Assembly: GCA_036346395.1 (NCBI GenBank)
Contig: CM070594.1
Location: forward strand, 15,223,385-15,287,384
Length of the DNA: 64,000 nt
Origin: Hsuehochloa calcarea
Lineage: Eukaryota; Streptophyta; Magnoliopsida; Poales; Poaceae
Reading direction: 5' to 3'
Within the stretch, counting starts at the first letter, position 1, and each line of letters starts with the position of its first letter. Both the position numbers and the translations under genes were made by a program. The notes under the pieces are model-generated. The model saw only the letters and a list, made by a program, of their open reading frames with translations. It made no database searches and was not told where the DNA came from. Shown here piece after piece: positions 25,086 through 37,241 of the stretch.

Positions 25086-28000
25086 ATGGCCACGGACGCC
25101 GCGGCGGCGGCGGCGGCTCCTTCGGCCTCGGCGGGGTGCTCCGCGATGAAGGCCGAGTTCGCCAAGCACGCCGAGTACCTCAACGCCCTGGTACGTATAC
25201 AAGCGGCGCCTGTTTCTTGGTTCGGCTCCCTCCCTGGACCAAGCCGCTTCTTGACTTGACGTGCGGTGATGTTTTCGCTGCTCGAGTTTTTTTTTTTTTT
25301 GGTTCTGTGTAATGCGCTCGAAGAGGGGAACTGGGGAAGTTAGTGTAGAGCGTTGTGGTAGGTTGGTGTGTGTAATTTGTTGCCAAGATCTTATGCGTGT
25401 TAGGTGTTCGGAGAAATTCCGACGAGGCCTACGTGACCACGCGACAGTGGCTGCTGCCTGCTGAGTGCTGATTTTGAATCAGGCAGGCAGGTCACTCTAC
25501 TGACAAGGTCACATTAGAGCGCATGTTAACAGATTGTAGTATAAGGAAAACTTTTTGAAAGCCAAGATCATTAACCCTGCGGTGTGGGAAGATAATTAAC
25601 CCTGCGGTGTGGGAAGCGAATTCATTTTGTTGAACCAACCTGATCTTTACTTATTTAGTTCCTATTTACCGGGCCTCTCCTTTGCAAGTGTGGATGTACA
25701 CAACCACACCAAATTCTACGCAACATGTAATGTATTCCACAGGCGATGCCCAGTCCTCACCATTTGATGTCAAGAATGTTTTCTTCTTTCTCCCCTGACT
25801 GAAGTTAGACTTCTTTATCATATCTTTGTTTTCAGATTAAGGAGGGGCTTTGTGCCTTTGTCATTATACATGTGCATGTGGAGGTCTGTAAGATTTATGG
25901 CAAAGTTGCAACTTTTGTCACATGCCATTTTATTTTATCTGAATTATTTGCGTTACATAATCCACCACTTTAACTGCATACCTCTTCAAGGCTGCTCAAA
26001 CTATATGCTAGAAGTCTTTCTTAGCTTTGCTTTAAGATAGATTCCAGTCTTGGGTCAAGTGTGTCCAACAGTCCACTCGCCATTAAAACTAATTTTGCGG
26101 TTGGATACTTTTTTCCCGCTTTTACGAAATGAAAGCAGTTATTTCGGTAGTAGGTTGTGTCTTTCGTGGTTGTGTGGGTAATTAGCAATGCTTTGATATT
26201 ATATCATCACTTCTCCATATTATTGTAGAATGATAAAAGGGAAAGGCTTGTGAAAGCAAGTCGGGATGTGACAATGAACAGCAAAAAGGTCATCTTTCAG
26301 GTCCACAGGTAATCGATACAGAGCCCTACCTACCTACTTGATTTTATTTTAAGCATCAAACTTGGGTCACTCTTAACAACCCATGTATGTTTTGTTGGCA
26401 CACTGGCAGAGATTATGATTCTCAGAGTCACTTGGGTCACTCTTAACCTTGAACTATTATGAATTGGTATGTCACGTGACACTAAAAATGTGAAATGTCT
26501 ATGTGCCAGCTAATTTTTTTTGTCTTACTGTAAATACATCATGTTGGCTTTGCAAAACATACCCCAAGCCAGTAGGTTTCACTGTACAGACAACCAGGAA
26601 CTCTTCATGAGTTAAAGCTGTTTGAAGTATTTGTTTGCTCCGAATCAAAGGTGATCAAAAACAGGATTTTAGCTAAAAATTCATGCCCATCATCTGGCAT
26701 GTTGCCCGAAATTATAGATAGTTCTGGTAATTGAACCATTGATCAAAGTTATAATTTCCAAATGATCAACTGTCATAGTGTGTGTGCAAATTATGCTTGT
26801 CACAACCGTCCATGTTGCTCAACAACAGAACAACACTGGAGAATAATACATACTCATCACAAAAGGCTCTCTCAACTTGACTTCGTGACGAAAGTTACCT
26901 ACGTTCTATAGTTGTCAATTCACCTGCTAAATTATGTGAACCTCAAACTGCTTTGCCAGTTTATTTGCTGTTACACTTCATAAGTATCCCTAAACTATTG
27001 ATTTGTTTCAGAATCAGCAAAAGCAACAAGGAGGAAGTTCTTTCAAAGGCAGAAAGTGATCTTGCTCTTGTGGTTAACCAATACATTGGAAAGTTAGTAA
27101 AAGAACTACAAGGAACTGACTTCTGGAAGCTCAGAAGAGCCTATACCTTTGGTGTTAGTATCAACATCGTTCTTTTATATTTGTTTCTAAGTTTGCAACA
27201 GATCCAATATGTTTGTTTTGACTGTTGCAGGTACAAGAATATGTCGAAGCTGCAACATTTTGTAGATTTTGCAAGACTGGCACTTTATTGAGTCTTGGTG
27301 AAATTAATGATTCTTTGCTAGCGCTAAGTGATAAATCTGTTGAGCCCTTGCAGATAAATGTACTTGACTATCTTTTAGGGGTAAATATACTGATACAACT
27401 ATAATTTAGTTATGCTATTTTTTTGCTTTTTTTTTTTCTTTGCTTGAAGTTGTTAATGGTATTTCTGTGCTGTCAATGTCTTAGGTTGCTGATTTGTCTG
27501 GAGAGCTGATGAGGCTTGCAATTGGCCGTATATCTGATGGGGAAGTTGAATATGCCAAAATCATCTGTGCATTTGTACGTGACATTTACAGGGAGCTGAC
27601 CCTTCTGGTGCCTCTAATGGATGACAATAGTGAGGTGAAGAAGAAGATGGAGACTATGCTGCAAAGTGTAGTGAAAATTGAGAATGGTATCACTTCTTTG
27701 ATGCTTAACAGTATTAAGCTTATTTGATGATTCCTCATTTATGTCATGCATGTGGGGGTAAACATCCGCCGGGAGAGGTCAAAGGACGGTGACGACTTGA
27801 GATAGAATGGTGCTAGCTGAAGGAGGGCATCAATTGGGTTAGGACTTGACCTAGAATAGCCGGCCAAAGAGGGAAGAGCACAGCAGGACATAGAGGCTTG
27901 GGTAGGCTTATTTGTTATTCCATTGGTTGCCTCCAATCAATCTGCCGAATGCCTTATATAACCAAATAACTAAAGATAAGGTATCCTCTTAAAGAAATAG

Positions 28001-29056
28001 ATAACAACTAAAGATAAGATTATGACGCAGTAGCTGCTGCCCCCTTGGTGTGCCACTTCCATGGGCCCATAATGGGCTGTACATGACAATTTATAACCTT
28101 GATTTGTAAATATCAGCCGCGCCTCTACTAAAAGATGAAACATATTATCTTGGATGCTTTACCTTGTTGAGCTAAAAAAAAGTTGCTTTACCTTTTTTAT
28201 ATGGACAAAATTTGTAAACTTGATATTACAGTTGATACACAAACTATTGTGGCACATCTGTGTGAATTGGTTCCACTCTTGTATCAAAAGGAAGGAAAAG
28301 ACAAGTAGGCGGAGTTGCTGCAGTTCTTAAATAATTGAGGTTCATTTACGTTAAAATAGTTTGAAACTCTGACTCAAAGAGGCTAGTTGAAAAACTTCTG
28401 GAGTTTTTTCTTTTCCAAACTATCTAGTGCAAAAATTGATCTTCTTGAAATTGGTTTCCTAAAAAGTTCAAATTTGTGCTTCAATTTTGTGGAACCATGT
28501 TTCAAACACACGAGTTTCAGAAATATTGGGAATAGCTTAGACGTGTTGTCCACTTCATTGATTATCTTTATGCATTTGTTTCAGTATTGTTACTGTATCC
28601 TTATTGTGCCTATCTTTCTGCTTCTTTTCAATTGTCTGTATGTAATAAGTACTCTGCATACGTCTATTTTAAAACACATTCGCACTCTGCATTATTTATT
28701 GGCTGATGTTCTCCTTGTCAGTGCTTCTTTATGTAATCTGTTGTGTTATGACTTAGTTCAGAGCCACCTACTATGAATGTGTTTAGATTCACATTTGCCG
28801 TGTCACCATCTTCTTAGGCACGTGTTTGCAGATGGTTAGTATTGGATTATCGTTGTGGACACACGCAATTCTCCTGCTGGCATGCATTGTTTGACATAAA
28901 TATGCTGCTACATGTTTGTAAACGTTTAACGCTGTGTATGTATATGTTTCAGCTTGCTTCAGTGTTCATGTGAGAGGATCGGAGTACATTCCTCTGTTAG
29001 GATCATCGGCCGATCCAGACTACTCCTTTTTTGGTGCCGCTGATTATGACCAATGA
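25086..29056 (+). CDS. TRAX: Translin-associated factor X (TRAX)
   Basis: TRAX is the catalytic partner of translin in the C3PO ribonuclease complex, which cleaves RNA (passenger-strand and tRNA processing in animals and fungi). Exons: 25086-25190, 26229-26308, 27012-27153, 27231-27380, 27485-27686, 28953-29056. All junctions are GT..AG and phases agree, giving 260 residues, close to other plant TRAX. After an Ala-rich start come FAKHAEYLNAL and DKRERLVKASRD, then the helical translin fold. The conserved segments KLRRAYTFGVQEYVEA, VLDYLLGVADLSGELMRLAI and EYAKIICAFVRDIYREL carry acidic residues expected near the nuclease site. The last exon encodes a conserved C-terminus (CFSVHVRGSEYIPLLGSS). 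The frame is intact throughout. An ATG at 24774 is in frame but unlikely to be used. Confidence 0.95.
25565..25618. repeat. About 26-bp tandem duplication in TRAX intron 1
   Basis: The unit ATTAACCCTGCGGTGTGGGA occurs twice in direct succession. Confidence 0.75.
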
Positions 29057-30739
29057 AGCAAGACGACCTAACTGACATGTTACAAGAGCTCATATCATCC
29101 ATCGAAAGAAACATTGTTGCAACAAGGCTATCCGAATTTGTTGCTGGTGTATGTCACACCATGGAACATGTAATCTTGTCTCAGCTTTGTGTAAGCATTG
29201 CGAACCTGCTCATCTAGTATTTGAATCAGGATTTGTTCGTGTTTGGATACTTGGGGTATGAGAGTTGGGATACCAGGTGGGTGGGTATGACTAGGGATAT
29301 GAAATTCTAATCTCTTTTCCTTGTTTGGCTTGTGATGGGATAGGGATAAAAAGCATACAGATTAAGGACCAAAATGCCCAACTTAAAAACAGAAAAGAAC
29401 ATGTCTAGTAGGTCATCACCGTTACATACAGTGCATGTATATCCGTTCTTGTTCATGATTCATGATAATGATTTATGTATTACCACATGAGTTTATGACA
29501 TGTGGCCCTACATGCCATATAGATAAGTAAACATCATGCCAAAATACCATCAAGCACAGTCTATACTAGAAATCAAGCCAGTTACAACGTTGCCATATAT
29601 TAACATTTCACTGTCATTCTAAAGACCAAAGCCCCAAATATACCATCTCCGATTCTGCACCATTAATCACCGGAGAAACAAACTCTTCTTTGAAGTTATC
29701 TGGAGTGTCAAAGAAGAGGTTCGGTATTGAGATATCTTGACCAATGATACGTCCAATCTTCAGAGTTGGCGCGGAAGTAAAACCAGGAAGCGCACACAAG
29801 ACATGTTGGCAGCAATTTCCTTTTCAACATTTCATATCATGGAGAAGTAAATCCTTTCCCATTTCGACAAGGCCATGTCCGGGCTGAAGAAATGGCCGGC
29901 CAGCGACATCGAGGCAGCGGCACGGCAGACCTAACAACACCAAGGCCGAAAACAGCATGCTTGCCTCTCAAATACATCTCACGTTCTTCCGTGTTGCGCG
30001 AACAGCAGGAAAGAAAATTCAGAGCAAGGGACAACAAGCGATCTGGGGTACAACAAGAAAGATTGGGAGGAAAACATAACAATTAATCGATCAAGCAAGA
30101 ATGATATGGATGCATACACAGCAAGATGAAGCTAGAAGCCGTTTAAAATATGGACAATATTTTAATTCCTGATTTTATTATTTGGTAAAAATTATATAAA
30201 ATTAGAGATGTATAAAGCAATACTAACAACAGACAACTCATTGCACGTTTAAACATACATATTAATAGGATTATAACAGAATAGTTTGATTGCACAACCG
30301 ACGTACACTCGGGCTTGATGAAGAACAGAAAGCAACGCATACTCGAAACAGTGTAGAACGTATATGAAGCAGTGAAGCGAGCGGTCGCGTAAATGTGCTA
30401 CCCAGAAACCTTATTGTCGCCCCATTCAGGTGAACTCTGTGACAATGGTTTAGAGATACCTGCTCATCCTGCTTCTCGGTGCACGCCGAAGAGAAGGGAT
30501 GACTTAGTTCGACAGCACAACCCTTCAACACAGTATAACAGAGAGGAAAAAGAAGAAAATAGAAGTGAATCAATCTATATCAGGTACAGACGTCTCTATA
30601 TCTTTTTAAGGTCGAGACAATTACTCTCTAGTAATTGTATAATAAAGCACATGTTAAACCACTGGTAACTGCTAATGCAATACCAATTAATGGCAATTAA
30701 GCTATGTTTATCAGTTCCTGATTACACACTAGTCTACAG
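29057..30739. other. Intergenic region between TRAX and the retroelement block
   Basis: The first few hundred bases are presumably TRAX 3' UTR. The rest is AT-rich with no recognised gene, apart from a possible coding remnant on the minus strand at 29616-29799. Confidence 0.45.
29616..29799 (-). pseudogene. Possible C-terminal gene fragment, unidentified
   Basis: An open minus-strand stretch encodes a non-repetitive, protein-like sequence (PTLKIGRIIGQDISIPNLFF, then DTPDNFKEEF) ending in a stop at the left edge. I do not recognise the family, and no matching upstream exon was found nearby. It may be a displaced exon of an unrelated gene or chance. Confidence 0.25.
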
Positions 30740-31394
30740 TTTCAATCACTGGTCTACATCGTCGACCGGTGTGTTTCGACCGCGTTATTATTTCAACTAC
30801 AATGTTTCGACCACTTTATTTCGACCAAACTAGTCTATGGATCCGACCAGTGTTTTTCGACCACGGTGTTTCAACCACTTTATTTCGACCACATTGGTCT
30901 ATGGATTTGACTAGTGTTTTCGACCACTTTATTTGGAGAGAGAGAAATACACAGTTAGCAAAAGAAATATGGAATAGGTTCACGATACATTCACGATCGC
31001 ACGTCATAAGTCACAAGTCACGCGAATATACGCTCGCACGTGCATACGTGCGTGCGTGTGAATTTAGCTATGGTCTTCTTTATGTCACACCATGTCATGT
31101 GTCACATGTTTCAAGAGGTTGCAAGGACTCTACCTTATAAATTGTTTTCCCACCACTTGGCTAGACAATATAGGATTAAACACGCACGTGCGTACGTGCG
31201 TGCGTGTGATTTTAGCTATGGTCTTCTTTATGTCACCCCATGTCATGTGTCACATGTTTCAAGAGGTTGCAAGGACTCTACCTTATAAATTGTTCTCCCA
31301 CCACTTGGCTAGACAATATGGGATTAAACCATGCATACTTTAGAATTTCAGGAATGAATGAGCCTTTACACTTATGTGCCCAATTCTAACAACA
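30740..31394 (-). repeat. Probable 3' LTR of the older minus-strand Copia element
   Basis: Read on the minus strand, a TGTTAGAATTGGGCACATAA start at about 31394 follows a purine-rich GGTGGGTG tract, as expected where a polypurine tract meets a 3' LTR. Within it a TTTATAAGG TATA-like motif is present, duplicated with a 148-bp unit. The far end holds TTTCGACCAC repeats. The outer border near 30740 is uncertain. Confidence 0.55.
31035..31330. repeat. 148-bp tandem duplication inside the LTR
   Basis: 31035-31182 and 31183-31330 are over 90% identical by eye. Each unit holds a (CGTG)-rich palindromic part, TTAGCTATGGTCTTC, and on the minus strand a TTTATAAGG motif. Confidence 0.9.
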
Positions 31395-33478
31395 CCCACC
31401 AATTCCAAGGCAAGTAGCAAAAGCGACGATAATGACTATTGTGTTGAAGTATTGTTAATATATCAGTCTTTTAGTGTAAGTCCCGTACGGATTAAACTTG
31501 CACCTAGAATAACAAGATTCATCTTTTCATAGCTGATGAATGACTATGCATTAATTCACAGCTTTTCGTGATTAGATTTTACTTGAAATCTCAACTGATA
31601 CTAGGTTATCGAAGAACCACGTCTAAACAGAGTATTATTTTTTCATACTCCCTTATCTGCTCATGAGCTTTCTAGAGAATGTCCTATTCTCGTGAACCGC
31701 GACCTCACAATTAATCTCAAGTAGGTGTATTCATTTTAGGTATCCTGTAGGCTAATACATTTTTTTTTCATCATTGGACACTAGAATACATTAAGGTTTT
31801 AAGCCACCATTCCATTCAGTTGAGAGTACTTTGTCTATTAGGACACATGTACATATATTATTAATTGTACCCTCTTGTTACAACTTCAACTTGTTTTCTC
31901 CATTACCTAAGTCACGAGATCTCCGATCAAGAAGGTATAGGTTAATGTTGAGTTGTAACTCCAATAGACCTCATTCCCATGTCCATAGACGCAACAAAAA
32001 TCTCCTTTCGTGCTGGCCCCTTTGTGAAAGGGTCTGCCAGATTTTCCTCATTGTGAATATAATTCACAGTAATCACTCCGGAGTTCCTCAGTTTTCTGAC
32101 AAATTTAAGACTACGCTTCACACGTCTGGAGGACTTCATGTTATTCTTAGTACTTGTAACATTAATTAACATTGTTTGGTTATCACAGCACATTAAGATT
32201 ATCAGTATTGATTTCTCAACCAGTTGCAAGTCCAATAGTAGCTTTCTAAGTCATTCAGCCTCAATAGTGGCTGCGTCTAGTGCTACAAGTTCTACTTCTA
32301 TGGTTGACATCGTCAATATGGCTTGTTTACACGACCTCCGTGAAATTGCAGCACCTACTAGGGTAAAGATATAACAACTTGTAGCTTTGGTCTCATCTGC
32401 ATCGGAGATCCAATTTGAATCATTATATCCTTCTAATACAGACATATACCCAGTATAGTGAATTCCATACGAGGTTGTGCCTCTCAAGTAGCACAACACT
32501 ATCTCAAGTATCTCCCAGTAATCATCTCTTGGATTAGAAGTAAACCGACTTAATTTGCTCACAACAAATGATATATTAGATCTTGTGGCACTAGATAGAT
32601 ACATAAGAGACCCAATAATTTGAGAATATCTCAATTGATCTTTGCCTAATCCCTGATTCTTTCGAAGCTTAACACTGGCATCATAAGGAGTTGGGGAAAT
32701 CTTACAGTTCTCAAGGCCGAATTGACACAATATTTTCTCAGCATAATGGGATCGGTTCAATGTGAACCCATCCTTCTTTTTTTTATCAATTTCATATTCA
32801 AAATAACATCTGCCTCTCCTAAATCTTTTATACTAAAATATCTAGATAAGAAAGATTTCATCTCGTCATTAACAACAATGTTAGTCCCAAATATAAGTAT
32901 GTCATCAACATACAAACACAAAATCACTCCTAAACTCCCCACCATAACGATAATATACACACTTATCTGCCACATTCACAACAAAACCAACAGATGTCAA
33001 AGTTTTATCAAACTTCTTGTGCCATTGTTTAGGGGCTTGCTTTTAGGCCATACAAGGATTTGATTAATTTTCACACCTTATTTTCCTGTCCAGAAACCAC
33101 AAAACCATCCGGTTGCTCCATATAGATTTCTTCCCCCAACTCTCCATTAAAGAAAGTTGTCTTTACATCCATTTGATGGATGTGTAGATTATGGGAAGTA
33201 GCTAATGCAATGAGCACCTGAATAGTGGTTAATCCGGCAACTGGAGAGTAAGTATCAAAATAATCATCACTTTCTTTCTGGGTGTAACCCTTGGCCACAA
33301 GTCTTGTCTTATAGTTATCAATAGTACCATTAGACCTCATTTTCTTTTTAAAGATCTACTTGCATCCAACAGGTTTGCACCCGCTGGGACGATCAGTGAT
33401 CTCCCAGCCCCGTTAGTCATGATGGGATCCATAAGGTAATGAATAAGCATATGAAAGAGTTTTTGGCACATCATTCAT
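31395..33478 (-). mobile_element. Older Copia element, pol 3' half (RT and RNase H), decayed
   Basis: Minus-strand fragments match Ty1/Copia polyprotein in order. From 33340 to 33071 comes the reverse transcriptase start (KTRLVAKGYTQKE, HQMDVKTTFFNGELGEEIYM). At 32975-32757 lies the catalytic YVDDILIFG block, at 32760-32251 RT-to-RNase H (SQIIGSLMYLSSATR), and at 32235-31942 the RNase H C-terminus (NEENLADPFTKG). Frameshifts and stops separate them, so the element is dead. It was split by the younger element at 33479. Confidence 0.85.
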
Positions 33479-33877
33479 TGTTAGTAATAATCTAGGACTT
33501 TGTATTTCATTTTGGTTTCTTGATTCAGAGTCTTGTCGATTGTGATCACCTAGTGGGTCAATAAGTTAAGAAGTCATGCATTTGCATGATTGATTAGTCT
33601 AGTGTGATATGCGTGCGTGTAAATCGGATCAAGCTTCCATTTCGGATCGATGTTAGTTTAGTTGTTAGTCGGTTTCTTCTTGATTAAGTCGAGAGAGTTT
33701 TTACTCATCTTGTACTTCATCCGAAAAGTTCGAGCGCATTCGGTTTAGAGGCCTTTGTGTGCTCTGTTGAATGTTCGATATTCGATCTCTCACTCCTTGC
33801 GTCAGTAGATAATTGTGTGTGTGTGATTCTTTGGTGCGAGTGCGAGCAATCTAGATAGAACAGTTGTGAAACCAACA
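33479..33877 (+). repeat. 5' LTR of the young Copia element
   Basis: Runs from TGTTAGTAAT to CCAACA and pairs with 38116-38512. Most differences between the two LTRs are one- or two-base indels. Confidence 0.95.
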
Positions 33878-33906
33878 TTTGGTATCGAGCACAGGGAATC
33901 AAGTAC

Positions 33907-34565
33907 ATGCCCAAGTGTATGCCACGACTTGAGACCATGGAAGCAACGAAGAAGGAAGGTTCAATGTCATTGCGATGCACTGATCTTGATGAAGGGCAAC
34001 TACTCGCGTGGGCAATGAAGATGAAGGTCTTCATGCAAGCTCGGGCTTCAGGACGCCATCGAGCCCACGGACGCCAAGGCTACCGTGGAAGAAAGGAAGG
34101 ATAAGATGGCCATGGCGACCATCTATCAAGGGATTCTGAGGAGACGTTCTTTCGCTGCTTTGTGAGAAGAAAAGCGCCAAGGAAGTGTGGGAGTTTCTCA
34201 AGACCATGCATCCGGGAGCGGTCGGGTGAAGAATGCGAAGGTACAAACCTTGAAAACTAATTTTGAGGCACTTCGCATGAAGGAGTTCGAGAGTATTGAC
34301 GAGTTCGCCTTGAAGATGTCGCGATCGTCGAGAAAATCGTAACCTTAGGCGAAAAAATGGAAGAGACATATGTTGTAAGGAAGTTTCTCCGGTGCATGCC
34401 GGGAAGATTCTTGCCAATTGTCTCCACCATTGAGCAGTTCGGGGATATTGAGAATATGTCCCTGGAAGAAGCAATTGGACGCCTGAAGACACACGAAGAG
34501 ACGATTAAAAGAGGGCTCAACTCAGGTGAGCAGGAGGGTGATCATCTGTTACTTACTCATTCTGA
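33907..34565 (+). pseudogene. gag region of the young Copia element, frameshifted
   Basis: Pieces of the Copia gag (UBN2-type) domain occur in several frames: LRCTDLDEGQLLAWAMKMKV, later EETYVVRKFLRCMPGRFLPI, then MSLEEAIGRLKTHEETIKRG. The frame changes several times within 400 bp, mostly at short homopolymers (for example ATGTCGCGATC where ATGTCGGCGATC would keep frame). Confidence 0.75.
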
Positions 34566-37241
34566 GTGGATGGCTTGGCAAAGAAGAGTGGCCAATCCTC
34601 CAAGGTGAATGGCGACCATGTCGGAGAAGGCGGTCGTGCGGCGTGGCGATCTCACGGCCAAGGTCACTGGCGCGGCAAGGGAGGCCGTGGCAGTGCAAGA
34701 TCACCGCACAGGGAGGGTGATGATGGGCACACTCCAGGAGGTGGTCGTGACAAAAGCAAGGTAAAGTGCTTTAATTGTTCAAAGCTTGGACATTATGCAT
34801 CTGAATGCCGAAGCAAGCGACAAGATGAGGAGGTACATCTCACTCGGGCACAAGATGAGGAGGCAGCTCTCCTATTGGCGGTGTCAAGCCAAGAGTTGTC
34901 GCCCAATATGGTGATGCTGAATGAGGAGAGAGTCACACCATCCTTATTTGCAGCAGAAGAAACAAGAGTTGACACTGATATGTGGTATCTAGATAATGGG
35001 GCTAGTAACCACATGACAGGGCATCGAGCAAAGTTTAGAGAACTTGATGAAAGTATCACCAGCCAAGTGAAGTTTGGAGATGGTTCAACTGTGCTGATAG
35101 AGGGCAAGGGAACAATTTTGTTCCAATGTAAGAATGGAGACCAACGTCTTCTCCAGGAGGTGTATTACATTCCAAGTCTGCGTAGCAATATCATTAGTCT
35201 TGGACAGCTTACTGAAGGTGGGAGTGAGGTGGTGCTGACCGGAGCATATCTGAGAGTATTTGACAAAAGTGGTGCTCTTCTGATGAAGGTAAAACGATCC
35301 TCTAATCGGCTATACAAGATACTCTTGGAAACATGCAGGCCCATCTGTCTTTTGGCACACCTTGATGACCTGGCCTGGCTGTGGCATGCCAGACTCGGTC
35401 ATGTGAACTTCTATGCTCTGAAGATGATGGCAGACAAGGAAATGGCATATGGGATCCCAAAAGTGCATCATCCTAACCAATTATGTCAAGATTGTCTCAT
35501 TGCCAAGCAAACACGATTGCCTTTTCCAGCTCAAGCAAGCTATAGAGCCAAGATGCCCCTAGAATTGATTCATGCTGATCTGTGTGGACCAATTACCCCT
35601 GAAACTCCTGCAGGTAACAAGTACTTCCTCCTCATTGTTGATGACTATAGCCGTTGGATGTGGCTCTATGTTATGAAGGCAAAGAGTGATGCACTGAATG
35701 CTTTCAAGAAATTCAAAGCTCTTGTAGAGAATGGGTCTGGACACAAGGTTAGGACCTTGAGAACAGACCGGGGAGGTGAATTCCTGTCAAAAGAATTCAC
35801 AGTTTTCTGCGAGGAAGGAGGAATTGAGCGCCATGTAACTGCACCATACACCCCTCAGCAAAATGGTGTAGTGGAGAGGCGGAATCGTACAGTTATGGCC
35901 ATGGCAAGGAGCTTGCTCAAAAGCATGTCGCTACCTGGCTGGTTGTGGGGGGAGGCAGTAAGACATGCGGTTTATTTGCTTAACCGTGTGCCAACCAAAG
36001 GTCTAGTAGCATCTACACCATATGAAGCTTGGTTTGGAAAGAAGCCACACCTCGAACACTTGAGGGTGTTTGGGTGCACTGCATATGTGAAGATAGCTGG
36101 AACTCACACAAGAAAGCTAGATGATCGCAGCAAGGCTATGATTTATCTTGGAGTTGAAGCAAGTAGCAAGGCTCACCGGTTATTTGATCCGAATTCTGGT
36201 AAGGTTCATGTAAGTCGTGATGTTGTATTTCAAGAAGACAAAAAGTGGGAATGGAGTGTTGCAGAGAGCCAAGACACTCGGAGCTGGGTGCAATTCACAG
36301 TTGATGAAGACTCAGTGCAAGTTCAGCTTCCAACCGAGACTGAAGGTGACCCACTACTTGAAACACCTATGTCACAAGAGCTGTTAACACCAGGAGAAGG
36401 AAATGATACGAGTCAGATGACTCCTATTTCTGTGAGTGGAGCTGCTGCACCCTTAACTCCTCCATCACACATGTCCGCTGGAAGCTCGAGTTCCTCCACA
36501 CAAGATGGTAGGCTGGTGAAGTATCGTTCTCTCAATGATATTTATGCCATGACAGAAGTGGTACCCCTCAGCGAGGACCTGCTACTACTTGAAGAACCGA
36601 ACTCCTATCAAGAAGCTGCAATTGAGAAGGAGTGGAAGGAAGCCATGTTGAGAGAACTAGAGGCAATTGAAAGAAATCAGACTTGGGAACTCATTGAGCT
36701 GCCGGCTGGACATAGGCCTATTGGCCTGAAGTGGGTTTATAAGTTGAAAAAGGACAGTGAAGGGAGGATTCTCAAATACAAAGCAAGACTTGTAGCTAAA
36801 GGGTATGTGCAAAAACAAGGTGTGGACTTTGAGGATGCATTCGCCCCGGTGGCCAGACTAGAGACAGTCAGACTGATCCTTGCGCTATCTGCCCAATATG
36901 GATGGGAGGTACACCACTTAGATGTCAAGTCTGCATTTTTGAATGGTGATCTCCAAGAAGAAGTCTACGTGGTCCAGCCGGAAGGCTTTATAACTAAGGG
37001 CCATGAGCACAAGGTGTACAAGCTTTCCAAGGCTCTGTATGGACTTCGGCAAGCTCCGAGAGCATGGAACATCAAATTGGACAGAACACTAGCAGGTCTC
37101 GGCCTCAAGAGGTGCACACAGGACCAGGCTGTGTACATTGGCACTGGAGATGCAGTACTCATTGTCGGGGTCTATGTGGATGATTTGATAAATCACGGCA
37201 AGAGTGTGAGTGAGATTGCCAAGTTCAAGCAAAGCAGATGA
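34566..37241 (+). CDS. Copia pol polyprotein, open central part
   Basis: An 891-codon open frame. It begins near the gag zinc knuckle (CFNCSKLGHYASEC, about residue 68) and runs through the aspartic protease core (WYLDNGASNHMTG, about 139), GAG-pre-integrase (LWHARLGHVNF), and integrase (DLCGPI to TAPYTPQQNGVVERRNR) to reverse transcriptase (LVAKGYVQKQGVDFEDAFAP, ending at YVDDLI). It stops prematurely just after the RT catalytic motif because of an indel near 37215. These functions serve only the element's own retrotransposition. The intact length suggests recent insertion. Confidence 0.92.
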   Translation: MDGLAKKSGQSSKVNGDHVGEGGRAAWRSHGQGHWRGKGGRGSARSPHREGDDGHTPGGGRDKSKVKCFNCSKLGHYASECRSKRQDEEVHLTRAQDEEAALLLAVSSQELSPNMVMLNEERVTPSLFAAEETRVDTDMWYLDNGASNHMTGHRAKFRELDESITSQVKFGDGSTVLIEGKGTILFQCKNGDQRLLQEVYYIPSLRSNIISLGQLTEGGSEVVLTGAYLRVFDKSGALLMKVKRSSNRLYKILLETCRPICLLAHLDDLAWLWHARLGHVNFYALKMMADKEMAYGIPKVHHPNQLCQDCLIAKQTRLPFPAQASYRAKMPLELIHADLCGPITPETPAGNKYFLLIVDDYSRWMWLYVMKAKSDALNAFKKFKALVENGSGHKVRTLRTDRGGEFLSKEFTVFCEEGGIERHVTAPYTPQQNGVVERRNRTVMAMARSLLKSMSLPGWLWGEAVRHAVYLLNRVPTKGLVASTPYEAWFGKKPHLEHLRVFGCTAYVKIAGTHTRKLDDRSKAMIYLGVEASSKAHRLFDPNSGKVHVSRDVVFQEDKKWEWSVAESQDTRSWVQFTVDEDSVQVQLPTETEGDPLLETPMSQELLTPGEGNDTSQMTPISVSGAAAPLTPPSHMSAGSSSSSTQDGRLVKYRSLNDIYAMTEVVPLSEDLLLLEEPNSYQEAAIEKEWKEAMLRELEAIERNQTWELIELPAGHRPIGLKWVYKLKKDSEGRILKYKARLVAKGYVQKQGVDFEDAFAPVARLETVRLILALSAQYGWEVHHLDVKSAFLNGDLQEEVYVVQPEGFITKGHEHKVYKLSKALYGLRQAPRAWNIKLDRTLAGLGLKRCTQDQAVYIGTGDAVLIVGVYVDDLINHGKSVSEIAKFKQSR

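Noticed and set aside
24774..25259. TRAX beginning at 24774 with an N-terminal transit peptide
   Set aside because: The extension is Arg/Pro/Ser-rich low-complexity sequence typical of translated 5' leader; plant TRAX proteins of normal length start near 25086.
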